Positions 1-6,573 of a stretch of 64,000 nt of DNA are shown piece after piece; the first letter of the stretch is position 1, and each line of letters begins with the position of its first letter. Below the pieces are notes generated by a model that was not told the DNA's origin, made no database searches, and worked only from the letters and a program-made list of their open reading frames with translations. A program made the position numbers and the translations under genes. The stretch comes from Streptomyces nigrescens (GTDB lineage: Bacteria > Actinomycetota > Actinomycetes > Streptomycetales > Streptomycetaceae). Location of the stretch: NCBI GenBank assembly GCA_024349765.1, contig AP026073.1, positions 2,790,001-2,854,000 of the forward strand. Reading direction: 5' to 3'.

Positions 1-390
1 GCCGCGCAGCCGTGTGGTGGTCCGCACCAGTTCGTCGGCCTCGGCATGGCGCAGCCCGGCCCGCGCGAACACCCCGTACAGCTCCACCGGGTAGGTGGCG
101 AACGGCTCGCCGCGGATCAGCTCGGCGAAGAGCTCACCGTCCCGGGTCTCGTTCCAGGCGAACGCGAACAGCCCGCGGGCCGTCCGGCGGATCTCCGCCC
201 GTGGGTGCACCGCCCCGATCAGCTGGGTGAGTTCGGCCAGCTCGCCGAGCGGTTTGAGGGTCAGATTGGGGTCGGCGTCGGTCGTCACGTCGGGCGGCAG
301 GCGGAAGAACCCGCGCGCCCCGTCCAGCCACCCGAGGCTCGCCCGGACCATGTGGTCCAGCAGCCCCGGGTCGCCGTGCCCGCCGGTCAT
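1..390 (-). CDS. Unrecognised helical protein, C-terminus cut by window edge
   Basis: The first 130 codons are present, beginning at an ATG that overlaps the stop of the upstream gene as ATGA, so translation is probably coupled. The visible part is soluble and looks helical, with no signal peptide or membrane segment. Recognisable stretches are SLGWLDGARGFFRLP near residue 18, LKPLGELAELTQLIGAVHP around residue 45 and FAFAWNETRDGELFAELIRG around residue 72. From memory this pattern resembles the actinobacterial DUF6895 family, but I could not verify that, and no catalytic motif is visible. It is the third gene of a unit that starts with the 61-residue peptide at 1099-1284, so the three products probably act together. 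The function is unknown. Confidence 0.7.
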   Translation of the reverse strand, partial: MTGGHGDPGLLDHMVRASLGWLDGARGFFRLPPDVTTDADPNLTLKPLGELAELTQLIGAVHPRAEIRRTARGLFAFAWNETRDGELFAELIRGEPFATYPVELYGVFARAGLRHAEADELVRTTTRLRG

Positions 391-1088
391 CCGCCCCGCC
401 CGTAGAACCGCCGGGCGGCCGCGACGTGCAGCGCGACCCGCGGATCGGCGCCGCCCATCTGCGCCACGAACGCCAGCCCGCTGTCCAGCCCCAGGGTCTG
501 CGGCACGTCCGGCAGCCGGGCCAGCCAACGGCCCACCCCGGCCGCCTGCGGCCAGTCCCGGCGGCGGACCGCCCGGACGAATCCGCGGGACAGGTCGTCG
601 GTACGGGCGGCGAGCCGCTCGGCGAGACCGGACGCCAGCCCCGGCAGGGCCAGCGCGGCCAGCTGGGACACCCGGTGCGACAGCTTCGGCCAGGGGGAGT
701 CGCCGACCCACGCGGTGCCGGCCTCCGGCGCCGGCGGCCACGGCCGGCCGCCCCCGGGCAGGAACGCGTGCGCGGCCTCGACCAGGCCGCGGTAACTCCA
801 CAGCGACACCTCGGAGGCGCCGTCACCCGGTGGGTAGGCCATCAGCGCCTGCCGCACCACCGCTTCGTCGTCCGCGCCGGCCGGTGCCGCCCGGTGTTCC
901 ACGGCGTACGGCGCCAGCGCATCGGCGCCGAGCACCCGTACCGCGGCCGGGGTCAGCGCATCCTCGTGCCGCAGCATGCCGGACAACGCATAAGGGTCGC
1001 CCTCACCCCGCAGGGCGAGGGCGACCCCGGTTGCGGCATCGGCGATCACAGCGCTGAGCGGGACTGCTCCTTGCGTCTGTTCAGCCAA
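387..1088 (-). CDS. Unrecognised 233-residue protein, middle gene of the edge unit
   Basis: This is a soluble protein of 233 residues that I do not recognise. The start is a TTG preceded by a purine-rich AGGGGAAAG ribosome-binding site, 10 bases after the stop of the upstream 61-residue peptide gene. Its own stop overlaps the next start by four bases. The protein has no signal peptide, membrane segment or obvious metal or nucleotide motif. It is rich in Ala, Arg and aromatic residues, and the C-terminal half (LPDVPQTLGLDSGLAF and ALHVAAARRFYGRGG) looks helical. The tight spacing puts it in one transcript with the peptide and with the partial protein downstream. A partner or modifying role for the peptide is an inference from context only. 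Confidence 0.75.
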   Translation of the reverse strand: MAEQTQGAVPLSAVIADAATGVALALRGEGDPYALSGMLRHEDALTPAAVRVLGADALAPYAVEHRAAPAGADDEAVVRQALMAYPPGDGASEVSLWSYRGLVEAAHAFLPGGGRPWPPAPEAGTAWVGDSPWPKLSHRVSQLAALALPGLASGLAERLAARTDDLSRGFVRAVRRRDWPQAAGVGRWLARLPDVPQTLGLDSGLAFVAQMGGADPRVALHVAAARRFYGRGG

Positions 1089-1098
1089 CGCTTTCCCC

Positions 1099-1284
1099 TC
1101 AGCGGACGTCAGTCTTGGGCCGGGGGGTGGGCGGCGAGATCAGGAGCAGCGCGGCCAGCAGCAGCGCACCTCCACACTCGCGGGTGTCGCGGAAGACGCC
1201 GTCGGCCTCGGCGGGTTCAAGCAGTCCCTCGACCTCGGCGGCCAGGGTGGCCGTCTCGACCGGCGCTGTGCGATCCGTAACCAT
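1099..1284 (-). CDS. 61-residue peptide with one Cys and a hydrophobic segment
   Basis: This small gene begins at an ATG with a strong ribosome-binding site (AAAGGAG, about 7 bases upstream), which favours it over an in-frame start further upstream. The product is 61 residues. An acidic N-terminal half (EVEGLLEPAEADGVF) is followed by TRECGG, a 10-residue hydrophobic run (ALLLAALLLI) and a Pro-rich basic tail. The single Cys lies just before the hydrophobic run. The gene heads a tight three-gene unit with two unrecognised proteins. It could be a peptide precursor or a small tail-anchored membrane protein. The short hydrophobic segment, the lone Cys and the lack of a processing motif leave both readings open. 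Confidence 0.6.
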   Translation of the reverse strand: MVTDRTAPVETATLAAEVEGLLEPAEADGVFRDTRECGGALLLAALLLISPPTPRPKTDVR

Positions 1285-1618
1285 GCGATCAACTCCTTTG
1301 ACGAATGGGATACCAGATTCACATCGGGGTTTTTGGGACGCAACGGGAGAAAGCCCAATAGACACCACGAACTCCGCATCCTTGACGTCGACTCAGAGCG
1401 CGTTCCGCACCCCAACGTGGTGACCGGTGCGCCGAGTTGGGTGGTCCCGCATCGAGTTCCGGCGGCGCCGCGCCCCGGGCGCGCAAGGGGTGGTCCGCTC
1501 GCACCGATGGCGGATTTCGCTGCTCCGTTCGGATGGCATCGGACCCCGGGAGGGATGGCCGGCAGACGCGGTCGGGGCGGGGGCCGGGCCGGGGGGAGAC
1601 ACCGCCTAGAGTGCGACC
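1285..1618. other. Divergent intergenic region
   Basis: No gene is visible in these 334 bases between the leftward peptide unit and the rightward HTH-TOBE gene. The part nearest the peptide is richer in A and T than its surroundings and should hold the leftward promoter, but I see no clear -35/-10 pair there. On the right, TAGAGT at 1607-1612 is a plausible -10 element whose start point would fall at the GTG of the next gene; no matching -35 is visible. Confidence 0.4.
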
Positions 1619-2026
1619 GTGCCGACGTACAGCATTGGTCAGGCAGCGGAGCTGCTGGGTGTGAGTTCGGAGACCGTCCGGCGGTGGGCCGACGGCGGTC
1701 AGCTGGGGATGCGGCGGGACGGCGGGGGGAACCGCGTCATCGACGGGGTCAGCCTGGCCGCGTTCGCCAAGGAGCGCGCCGCCGGGCTCCATCCGGTGCC
1801 CGGCGAGGTGCTCACGTCCGTGCGGAACTCCTTCGCGGGGATCGTCACCAAGGTGACGATGGACGACGTGATCGCCCAGGTCGAGATCCAGTCCGGGCCG
1901 CACCGGCTGGTGTCGGTGGTCAGCCGGGAGGCGGTCGAGGAGCTGGGGATCGAGGTCGGGGTGACCGCCACCGCCCGGGTGAAGTCGACCCATGTGCATG
2001 TCGACCGGCCGGGCGGGCGGGAGTGA
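1619..2026 (+). CDS. HTH-TOBE molybdate-responsive regulator (ModE/molbindin-like)
   Basis: The 135-residue protein joins an N-terminal excisionase/MerR-like helix-turn-helix (YSIGQAAELLGVSSETVRRW, residues 4-23) to a C-terminal Mop/TOBE domain of the kind that binds molybdate or tungstate (from about residue 66, ending in ATARVKSTHVHV). Known proteins of this build are small molybdate-sensing regulators. It starts at GTG with no Shine-Dalgarno sequence, and TAGAGT at 1607-1612 places a likely transcription start at the GTG, so the mRNA may be leaderless. A close paralogue lies at 5057-5452 beside molybdate transport genes, which supports a role in molybdenum control. Its own target is not evident; the next gene is convergent. 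Confidence 0.85.
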   Translation: MPTYSIGQAAELLGVSSETVRRWADGGQLGMRRDGGGNRVIDGVSLAAFAKERAAGLHPVPGEVLTSVRNSFAGIVTKVTMDDVIAQVEIQSGPHRLVSVVSREAVEELGIEVGVTATARVKSTHVHVDRPGGRE

Positions 2027-2032
2027 ACGGGG

Positions 2033-2052
2033 GAGGGGCGGCGCGTCCCCTC
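2033..2052. terminator. Short hairpin between convergent genes
   Basis: GAGGGG and CCCCTC form a 6-bp stem with an 8-base loop between the HTH-TOBE stop and the convergent PucR-type stop. It is modest and lacks a U-tract, so termination is only plausible. Confidence 0.3.
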
Positions 2053-2076
2053 AGCGGCGTGGCCGGGACGGCTCCC

Positions 2077-3612
2077 TCAGCGGCACAGCAGGGCCGCGTG
2101 CAGGTCGAGTTTGTGGTCCAGCCGGGACAGGTCCCGGCCGGTGAGGGTCTCGATGCGCTGGATGCGGTAGTGCACCGTGTTCACGTGGAGGTGCAGCGCC
2201 TCGGCGGTCCGCGCCCATGAGCCGTGCTGGGCGAGGAAGACCTCCAGCGTCTCCAGCAGCATCCGGTGGGACGTCGAGCCGGCCCGCGCCAGCGGCCCCA
2301 GCACCTGGCTGCTGAAGGCCGCACGGACCTCCGTGGGAACCCCGGCCAGCAGCTCGGCCAGCGTGCCGAGCCCCTCGACACCGGTCACCCGGGCCCCGTC
2401 CGGCACCGCGGCACGGGCCGACGCCAGGGCGTAACGGGCCTGCTGGAAGGCGGAGTTGAGGTCGCCGGGGGCCGTTACGGGAGCGCTGACCCCGGCGTGC
2501 AGCGGCGCCTGCGGGCGGCAGGCGGTGAGCGCCGGCCAGACCTCGGCGAGCGGGGTGGAGTCCTCGGCGTCCGAGGCGACCGCGTGGACCACGGCGACCG
2601 CCTCGCCGCCCGGCAGCCGCCCGGCCGCGAACCGTTCGCCGGGGGAGTGCCGCAGCGCCTCGGCCAGCGCGCTCACCACGTGACCGCTCTCCGCACCACC
2701 CAGCGCGGCGAGCACCACCCGGTACGGACCGGCGGCCGGGAGACCGCACGCCTGCAGCGCCGCCTCCAGCGCCGCGCCGTCCGCCGCTCCCGCATCGGCC
2801 GACGCGAGCAGGGCGACCAGCCCGTCCGCGGCCCGCCGCGCGGCCGCCTGCCGGGGCGCGGCCTGCCGGCGGTACCCGCCCACGACCTCGGCGATCTCGT
2901 GCACCGCCCGCGGCGGCGCGTCCGCCCGGCCGCCCACGTGCAGATACCAGGTGTCGTACGGGCCGGCGTCCCCGTCGATCCGCACCGTCGGGCCCGTCCC
3001 GGCCGCTTCGAGGGCCTTGACGGCCTGCCGCGCCGTCAGCGGCGGCGCGGCCGGGGTCCGGGCGATCACCCGGCCGGTCGCGGACAGCAGGTAGCAGGGC
3101 GGCCCGCCCAGGTGGGCGAAGGCGCGGTCCAGCAGCACGTCCGGGGCGGCGTCCGCGGCCAGCAGCGCGGCCAGTTCGTCGCGGACGTTCTCCGGCAGCG
3201 CGTAGTGGTCCGTGGGGCGCCGGCTCAGCTCTCCCCACTGCCGCAGGTAAACGGCCTCCGTGATGGCCCGGAAGGTGGTGTGCGCGGGGACCGCGACCAG
3301 CACGATCCCGTGGTCACGGCAGGAGTCGACGAGCACGTCGGGGACCTTGCCGTGGGTCTCCTCGCCCGCCAGCAGCGCGGTGGCCCCGGCGGCGGCCAGC
3401 GCGGAGACGAACCGGTCGACCTTCGCGCGGTCGTCACCGGGCGTCCACCACACCAGTCCGCTCAGCACCAGCTCGCCCGGCTGCAGGAACCGCGCCGGGT
3501 CCTCCAGGTCGGTGGCGGTGACCCCGCGGACTTCCCGGTCGAGCAGGGGGCCCTCGCCCCACAGCAGGGTCAGGTCGAGCGAGTCGACCCGCAGGAGATC
3601 GTGGACGTGCAT
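2077..3612 (-). CDS. PucR-family transcriptional regulator
   Basis: The 511-residue protein has the full PucR layout. The N-terminal PucR domain (about 1-125; LLRVDSLDLTLLWGEGPLLD, PGELVLSGLVWWTPGD) is followed by a long central sensory/GGDEF-like region and a C-terminal HTH_30 domain (about 450-511; LEVFLAQHGSWARTAEAL, LHLHVNTVHYRIQRIETLTG). Family members control purine catabolism or amine and amino-acid use in response to a small ligand. The ATG has a GAGGAG site 9 bases upstream. A perfect dyad lies 44 bases upstream and may be an autoregulatory operator. No purine catabolic genes adjoin it, so the regulon is unknown. It lies inside the molybdenum block, and many purine-degrading enzymes are molybdoenzymes, which may or may not be meaningful. 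Confidence 0.9.
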   Translation of the reverse strand: MHVHDLLRVDSLDLTLLWGEGPLLDREVRGVTATDLEDPARFLQPGELVLSGLVWWTPGDDRAKVDRFVSALAAAGATALLAGEETHGKVPDVLVDSCRDHGIVLVAVPAHTTFRAITEAVYLRQWGELSRRPTDHYALPENVRDELAALLAADAAPDVLLDRAFAHLGGPPCYLLSATGRVIARTPAAPPLTARQAVKALEAAGTGPTVRIDGDAGPYDTWYLHVGGRADAPPRAVHEIAEVVGGYRRQAAPRQAAARRAADGLVALLASADAGAADGAALEAALQACGLPAAGPYRVVLAALGGAESGHVVSALAEALRHSPGERFAAGRLPGGEAVAVVHAVASDAEDSTPLAEVWPALTACRPQAPLHAGVSAPVTAPGDLNSAFQQARYALASARAAVPDGARVTGVEGLGTLAELLAGVPTEVRAAFSSQVLGPLARAGSTSHRMLLETLEVFLAQHGSWARTAEALHLHVNTVHYRIQRIETLTGRDLSRLDHKLDLHAALLCR

Positions 3613-3958
3613 GTGCTGGCTCCTCGATAGGCTGCCGGCGGCGGATCCGGCATCTCACATTCACGAGGTGAATGTGGGTACTCGCATCGTAAATGCAAGC
3701 TCATCCAGCCCAAAGCCCTCTTGGTTGATCATCCAGTTCCGGCCCGCGGCGATGGTGGTTTTCCCCGTTGCCCGCGGCCGGCCCCGGTCGGGCGCGGGGA
3801 CGGCGCCCTGCCGGTCGGAGATACCGCTCTTCGGGCGCCATCTCCCTCACATCAGCGAGGGTAAGAGGGTCAGAAGGGTGGTATCCGTGATTCAACGGTG
3901 CACGGCCCGGGCATCACAGAGGGCAGTCACCGCGCGGATCGCCTCAAGGGGGACTCGA
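3613..3958. other. Divergent intergenic region
   Basis: No gene is visible in these 346 bases between the pucR-type gene and the rightward oxidoreductase gene. The left end carries the dyad at 3656-3676. The remainder shows no hairpin or promoter that I can support. Confidence 0.4.
3656..3676. promoter_or_regulatory. Operator-like perfect dyad upstream of pucR-type gene
   Basis: CACATTCAC and GTGAATGTG form perfect 9-bp arms around a 3-base centre (GAG). The dyad lies 44 bases before the ATG of the PucR-type gene, within its probable promoter. Its size and symmetry fit a homodimeric regulator binding its own promoter; this is inferred from position and symmetry. Confidence 0.6.
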
Positions 3959-4483
3959 ATGCGCCGACCCGGCCCGCCGTCCCGCACCACCACCGCCGTA
4001 CGCCCGACGCCCGCGGACACCGGCGCGCCCGCCCCCCGGCCGCTGGAGATCCGCGGCCAGCTCCGCCGCCCGCTCGCGCTGACCGTCGCCCAGCTGCGCG
4101 AGCGGTGGCCGCGGCACCGGGCCGAGGTGGTCTTCGACTGCGCCACCAACGGGCCGCAGCGGCACACCTTCGAGGGCGTCCTGCTGCGGGATGTCCTCGA
4201 CGCCGCGGGCCCGGCCTTCGACGCGTCCCGGCGCAAGGACCGCTCCCGCTACCTGCTCGCCGTCAGCGGCGGCGACGGGCACCACGCGGTGCTCTCCTGG
4301 GCGGAGATCGACGCCGACTTCGGCGACGCCCCGGTCCTGCTGGCCACGGCGATGGACGGCCGTCCCCTCGACACCGCGGGCAGCCAGCTCGTGGTCCCCT
4401 CCGACCGCTGCGGGGCCCGCTACATCAGCGCGATCACCGGCATCTGGGTGGGCACCTGCGCCCCGCCCGGGCAGCCGAAGTGA
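3959..4483 (+). CDS. Small molybdopterin-dependent oxidoreductase (sulfite-oxidase fold)
   Basis: This 174-residue protein is a reduced sulfite-oxidase/YedY-type molybdopterin domain. It carries the expected cysteine ligand region (VVFDCATNGPQRHTFEGVLL, about residues 59-78), the LLRDVLDAAGP segment and the conserved C-terminal stretch QLVVPSDRCGARYISAITGI. Family members bind molybdopterin and oxidise or reduce small substrates. There is no signal peptide, twin-arginine motif, haem domain or membrane anchor, so it is probably cytoplasmic. The ATG has an AAGGGGG site 6-7 bases upstream. Lying among molybdate sensors, a molybdate-binding protein and the transporter, it may be a local user of the cofactor. 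The substrate is not predictable. Confidence 0.85.
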   Translation: MRRPGPPSRTTTAVRPTPADTGAPAPRPLEIRGQLRRPLALTVAQLRERWPRHRAEVVFDCATNGPQRHTFEGVLLRDVLDAAGPAFDASRRKDRSRYLLAVSGGDGHHAVLSWAEIDADFGDAPVLLATAMDGRPLDTAGSQLVVPSDRCGARYISAITGIWVGTCAPPGQPK

Positions 4484-4500
4484 CGCCCGGGCCGGGGTGG

Positions 4501-4920
4501 TCAGGCCGCGGCGAGCGCGATCTCGGTGGACTTGATCAGCGCGGTCACCTCGGAACCGGCCGCCAGTCCCAGGTCCTCGGCCGCGTCCCTGGTGATCGCC
4601 GCGGTCAGCTCGCCGCCCGCGACGGCGACCTTCACCCCGGCCATCGCGCCGCCGGCCGAGACGTCGGTGACCGTGCCGGGCAGCCGGTTGCGGATGCTCA
4701 GCCCCTCGACCCCGCCGGTGGCCAGGGCGACCTCGGTGGACTTGATCAGCGCCCGCACCGCCGTGCCCGCCGCGAGGCCCAGCTGCCCGACCGCCTCGCG
4801 GGTGACCGCGGCGGTGATCTCCTGCCCGCCGTCCAGCCGGACCCTGACCAGGGCCATGACCTCGCCGGGGGCGACGGAGCGCACCGTCCCGGACAACTGA
4901 TTGCGGATGCTCAGGCTCAT
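4501..4920 (-). CDS. Molbindin with two Mop domains
   Basis: The 139-residue protein consists of two tandem Mop domains, each opening with LSIRNxLxGTV (from residues 2 and 74) and closing with ALIKSTE[VI]ALA. Di-Mop molbindins bind molybdate or tungstate in the cytoplasm and are thought to buffer or store it. There is no HTH or transport domain. I chose the ATG immediately before the first Mop repeat; the frame remains open upstream without a credible ribosome-binding site. The gene is divergent from the HTH-TOBE gene at 5057 and convergent with the oxidoreductase, so it sits in the middle of the molybdenum block. The two domains are clearly internal duplicates. Confidence 0.9.
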   Translation of the reverse strand: MSLSIRNQLSGTVRSVAPGEVMALVRVRLDGGQEITAAVTREAVGQLGLAAGTAVRALIKSTEVALATGGVEGLSIRNRLPGTVTDVSAGGAMAGVKVAVAGGELTAAITRDAAEDLGLAAGSEVTALIKSTEIALAAA

Positions 4921-5019
4921 GCCCACACCCTGCGCGGTGCCGTCCGGCCGCGCATCGCGAGGAAGTTCGTCCCTTCCTCCAAGGCGGCTGGCATTTGCTA
5001 CGGAGATCCTTCCTGTGGA

Positions 5020-5049
5020 TTGCACCTGCCAGGCTGAGCTGCTTATGTT
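5020..5049 (+). promoter_or_regulatory. Promoter giving a leaderless transcript
   Basis: TTGCAC (5020-5025) and TATGTT (5044-5049) are spaced by 18 bases. Transcription would start about 7 bases later, at or next to the ATG at 5057, and no Shine-Dalgarno sequence is present. The downstream gene is therefore probably translated from a leaderless mRNA. Confidence 0.6.
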
Positions 5050-5056
5050 GTCGCAC

Positions 5057-5452
5057 ATGCAGTCCTACACAATCGGCCAGGCGGCGCGGCTGCTGGGCGT
5101 CAGCCCGGACACCGCCCGCCGGTGGGCGGACGCCGGCAAGGTCGCGACCCATCGCGACGACAGCGGCCGCCGCCTCATCGACGGCCGTGATCTGGCCGCC
5201 TTCTCCATCGAGGTGGCGCAGACCGGCACCGGTGAGGACGACGCCTCGTACACCTCCGCCCGCAACGCCTTCCCGGGCATCGTCACCGCCGTGAAACTCG
5301 GCGATGTCGCCGCCCAGGTCGAGATCCAGGCCGGTCCGCACCGGCTGGTCTCCCTGCTGACCCGGGAAGCGGTGGAGGAACTGGGACTGGAGGTCGGCAT
5401 GCAGGCCACCGCCCGCGTGAAATCCACCAGCGTGCACATCGACCGCTCCTGA
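5057..5452 (+). CDS. HTH-TOBE molybdate-responsive regulator, second copy
   Basis: The 131-residue protein is a paralogue of the one at 1619-2026. An N-terminal helix-turn-helix (YTIGQAARLLGVSPDTARRW, residues 4-23) is followed by a C-terminal Mop/TOBE domain (from about residue 62, with VEIQAGPHRLVSLLTREAVE and ATARVKSTSVHID). The two share most of their length apart from a short variable linker. Position just upstream of modA-modBC and divergent from molbindin makes it the best candidate for the molybdate-responsive controller of this block; the direct target is inferred. The ATG at 5057 is used because the promoter at 5020-5049 would start transcription at it. Confidence 0.88.
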   Translation: MQSYTIGQAARLLGVSPDTARRWADAGKVATHRDDSGRRLIDGRDLAAFSIEVAQTGTGEDDASYTSARNAFPGIVTAVKLGDVAAQVEIQAGPHRLVSLLTREAVEELGLEVGMQATARVKSTSVHIDRS

Positions 5453-5658
5453 GGCCACCGACCGCTCCCCGAACCCCCGCGGCGGCGTCCGCCCGCACCA
5501 CCGGGCCGGCTCCCCACCGCCCACCGCGGCAGCACCACAGCCGGACCGCGCCCCGTCCCCACCGGCCGGCTCTCATCCCAGCGGCGTCGCCCGTCCACGG
5601 CGCGGCTTTCCCATCCGCTCGGACGATCCCTCGTCCCGCGTCACAAGGAGTCCCGCCC

Positions 5659-6459
5659 ATGCCCCAGTTCCGCACCGGACGACGCGCCGCCGCCGCGGTC
5701 GTGACCGCCGCCCTCCTCGTCCCGCTCGCCGCCTGCGGCAAGGACGACGGCAAGACCGACAAGGGCGCCGGGAAGTCCGGCGGCAGCACCGCGAACACGC
5801 AGCTGACCGTCCTCGCCGCCTCCTCGCTCACCGACGTCTTCAAGAAGGCCGCCGCGGTGTACGAGAAGGAACACCAGGGCACGAAGGTGAACTTCTCGTT
5901 CGCCGGCTCCCAGGAACTCGCCGCCCAGGTCAAGCAGGGCGCCCCCGCCGACGCGCTGGTCACCGCCGACACCAGGACCATGGACGGGCTGAAGGCGGAC
6001 ACCGGCACCCCGACCGTCATCGCCCACAACCGCCTGGTCATCGTCACCGGCGAGGGCAACCCGAAGAAGGTCCACACCCTCAAGGACCTCACCGACAGCA
6101 AGCTGAAGGTCGTGCTCGCCGCCCCGGAGGTGCCGGTCGGCCGCTACGGCAAGAAGGTCCTGGACGCCCAGAAGCTCAAGGTCACGCCGGTCTCGCAGGA
6201 GCCCAACGTCCGCGCCGTCCTCAGCAAGGTCGAACTGGGCGAGGCGGACGCCGGCCTGGTCTACAGGACGGACGCCGCCTCCGCGCCGAAGAAGGTCGAC
6301 GCCGTCGACATCCCCGACAAGCAGAACGCCGTCGCCGCCTACCCGGCCGCGCCCCTGAAGACCTCGAAGCACGCCGCCGCCGCGGCCGCCTTCGTGAAGT
6401 GGCTGAGCACCCCCGAGGCACAGAAGATCCTGCAGGACGCGGGTTTCCAGAAGCCGTAA
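5659..6459 (+). CDS. modA: Molybdate ABC transporter substrate-binding lipoprotein ModA
   Basis: The 266-residue protein captures molybdate (or tungstate) outside the membrane. The N-terminus has a lipoprotein signal with lipobox LAAC (Cys near residue 28), followed by a Lys/Gly-rich linker. The mature part has ModA landmarks: LTVLAASSLTDVFKKAA, VNFSFAGSQELAAQVKQGAP and DALVTADTRTMD. Late motifs such as LSKVELGEADAGLVYRTDA complete the family pattern. Start is the ATG after AAGGAG. It is followed by a hairpin (6469-6517) and the fused ModB-ModC gene, which together make a full importer. The hairpin may raise binding-protein output over the membrane component. Confidence 0.95.
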   Translation: MPQFRTGRRAAAAVVTAALLVPLAACGKDDGKTDKGAGKSGGSTANTQLTVLAASSLTDVFKKAAAVYEKEHQGTKVNFSFAGSQELAAQVKQGAPADALVTADTRTMDGLKADTGTPTVIAHNRLVIVTGEGNPKKVHTLKDLTDSKLKVVLAAPEVPVGRYGKKVLDAQKLKVTPVSQEPNVRAVLSKVELGEADAGLVYRTDAASAPKKVDAVDIPDKQNAVAAYPAAPLKTSKHAAAAAAFVKWLSTPEAQKILQDAGFQKP

Positions 6460-6468
6460 CGGGGCTCC

Positions 6469-6517
6469 GCGCGCACGGGACTGCCCGGCTCGGGGGAGCG
6501 GACAGCCCCGTGCGCGC
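6469..6517 (+). terminator. Intercistronic hairpin between modA and modBC
   Basis: GCGCGCACGGG (6469-6479) pairs perfectly with CCCGTGCGCGC (6507-6517). The 11-bp stem lies 10 bases after the modA stop and has no U-tract. It may act as a partial terminator or an mRNA 3'-end stabiliser. Confidence 0.5.
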
Positions 6518-6573
6518 CACCGGGGCCGGCCCCCCCCGGCCGGCCCGCCCCCGCCCCGACCCCAGGACCGACG

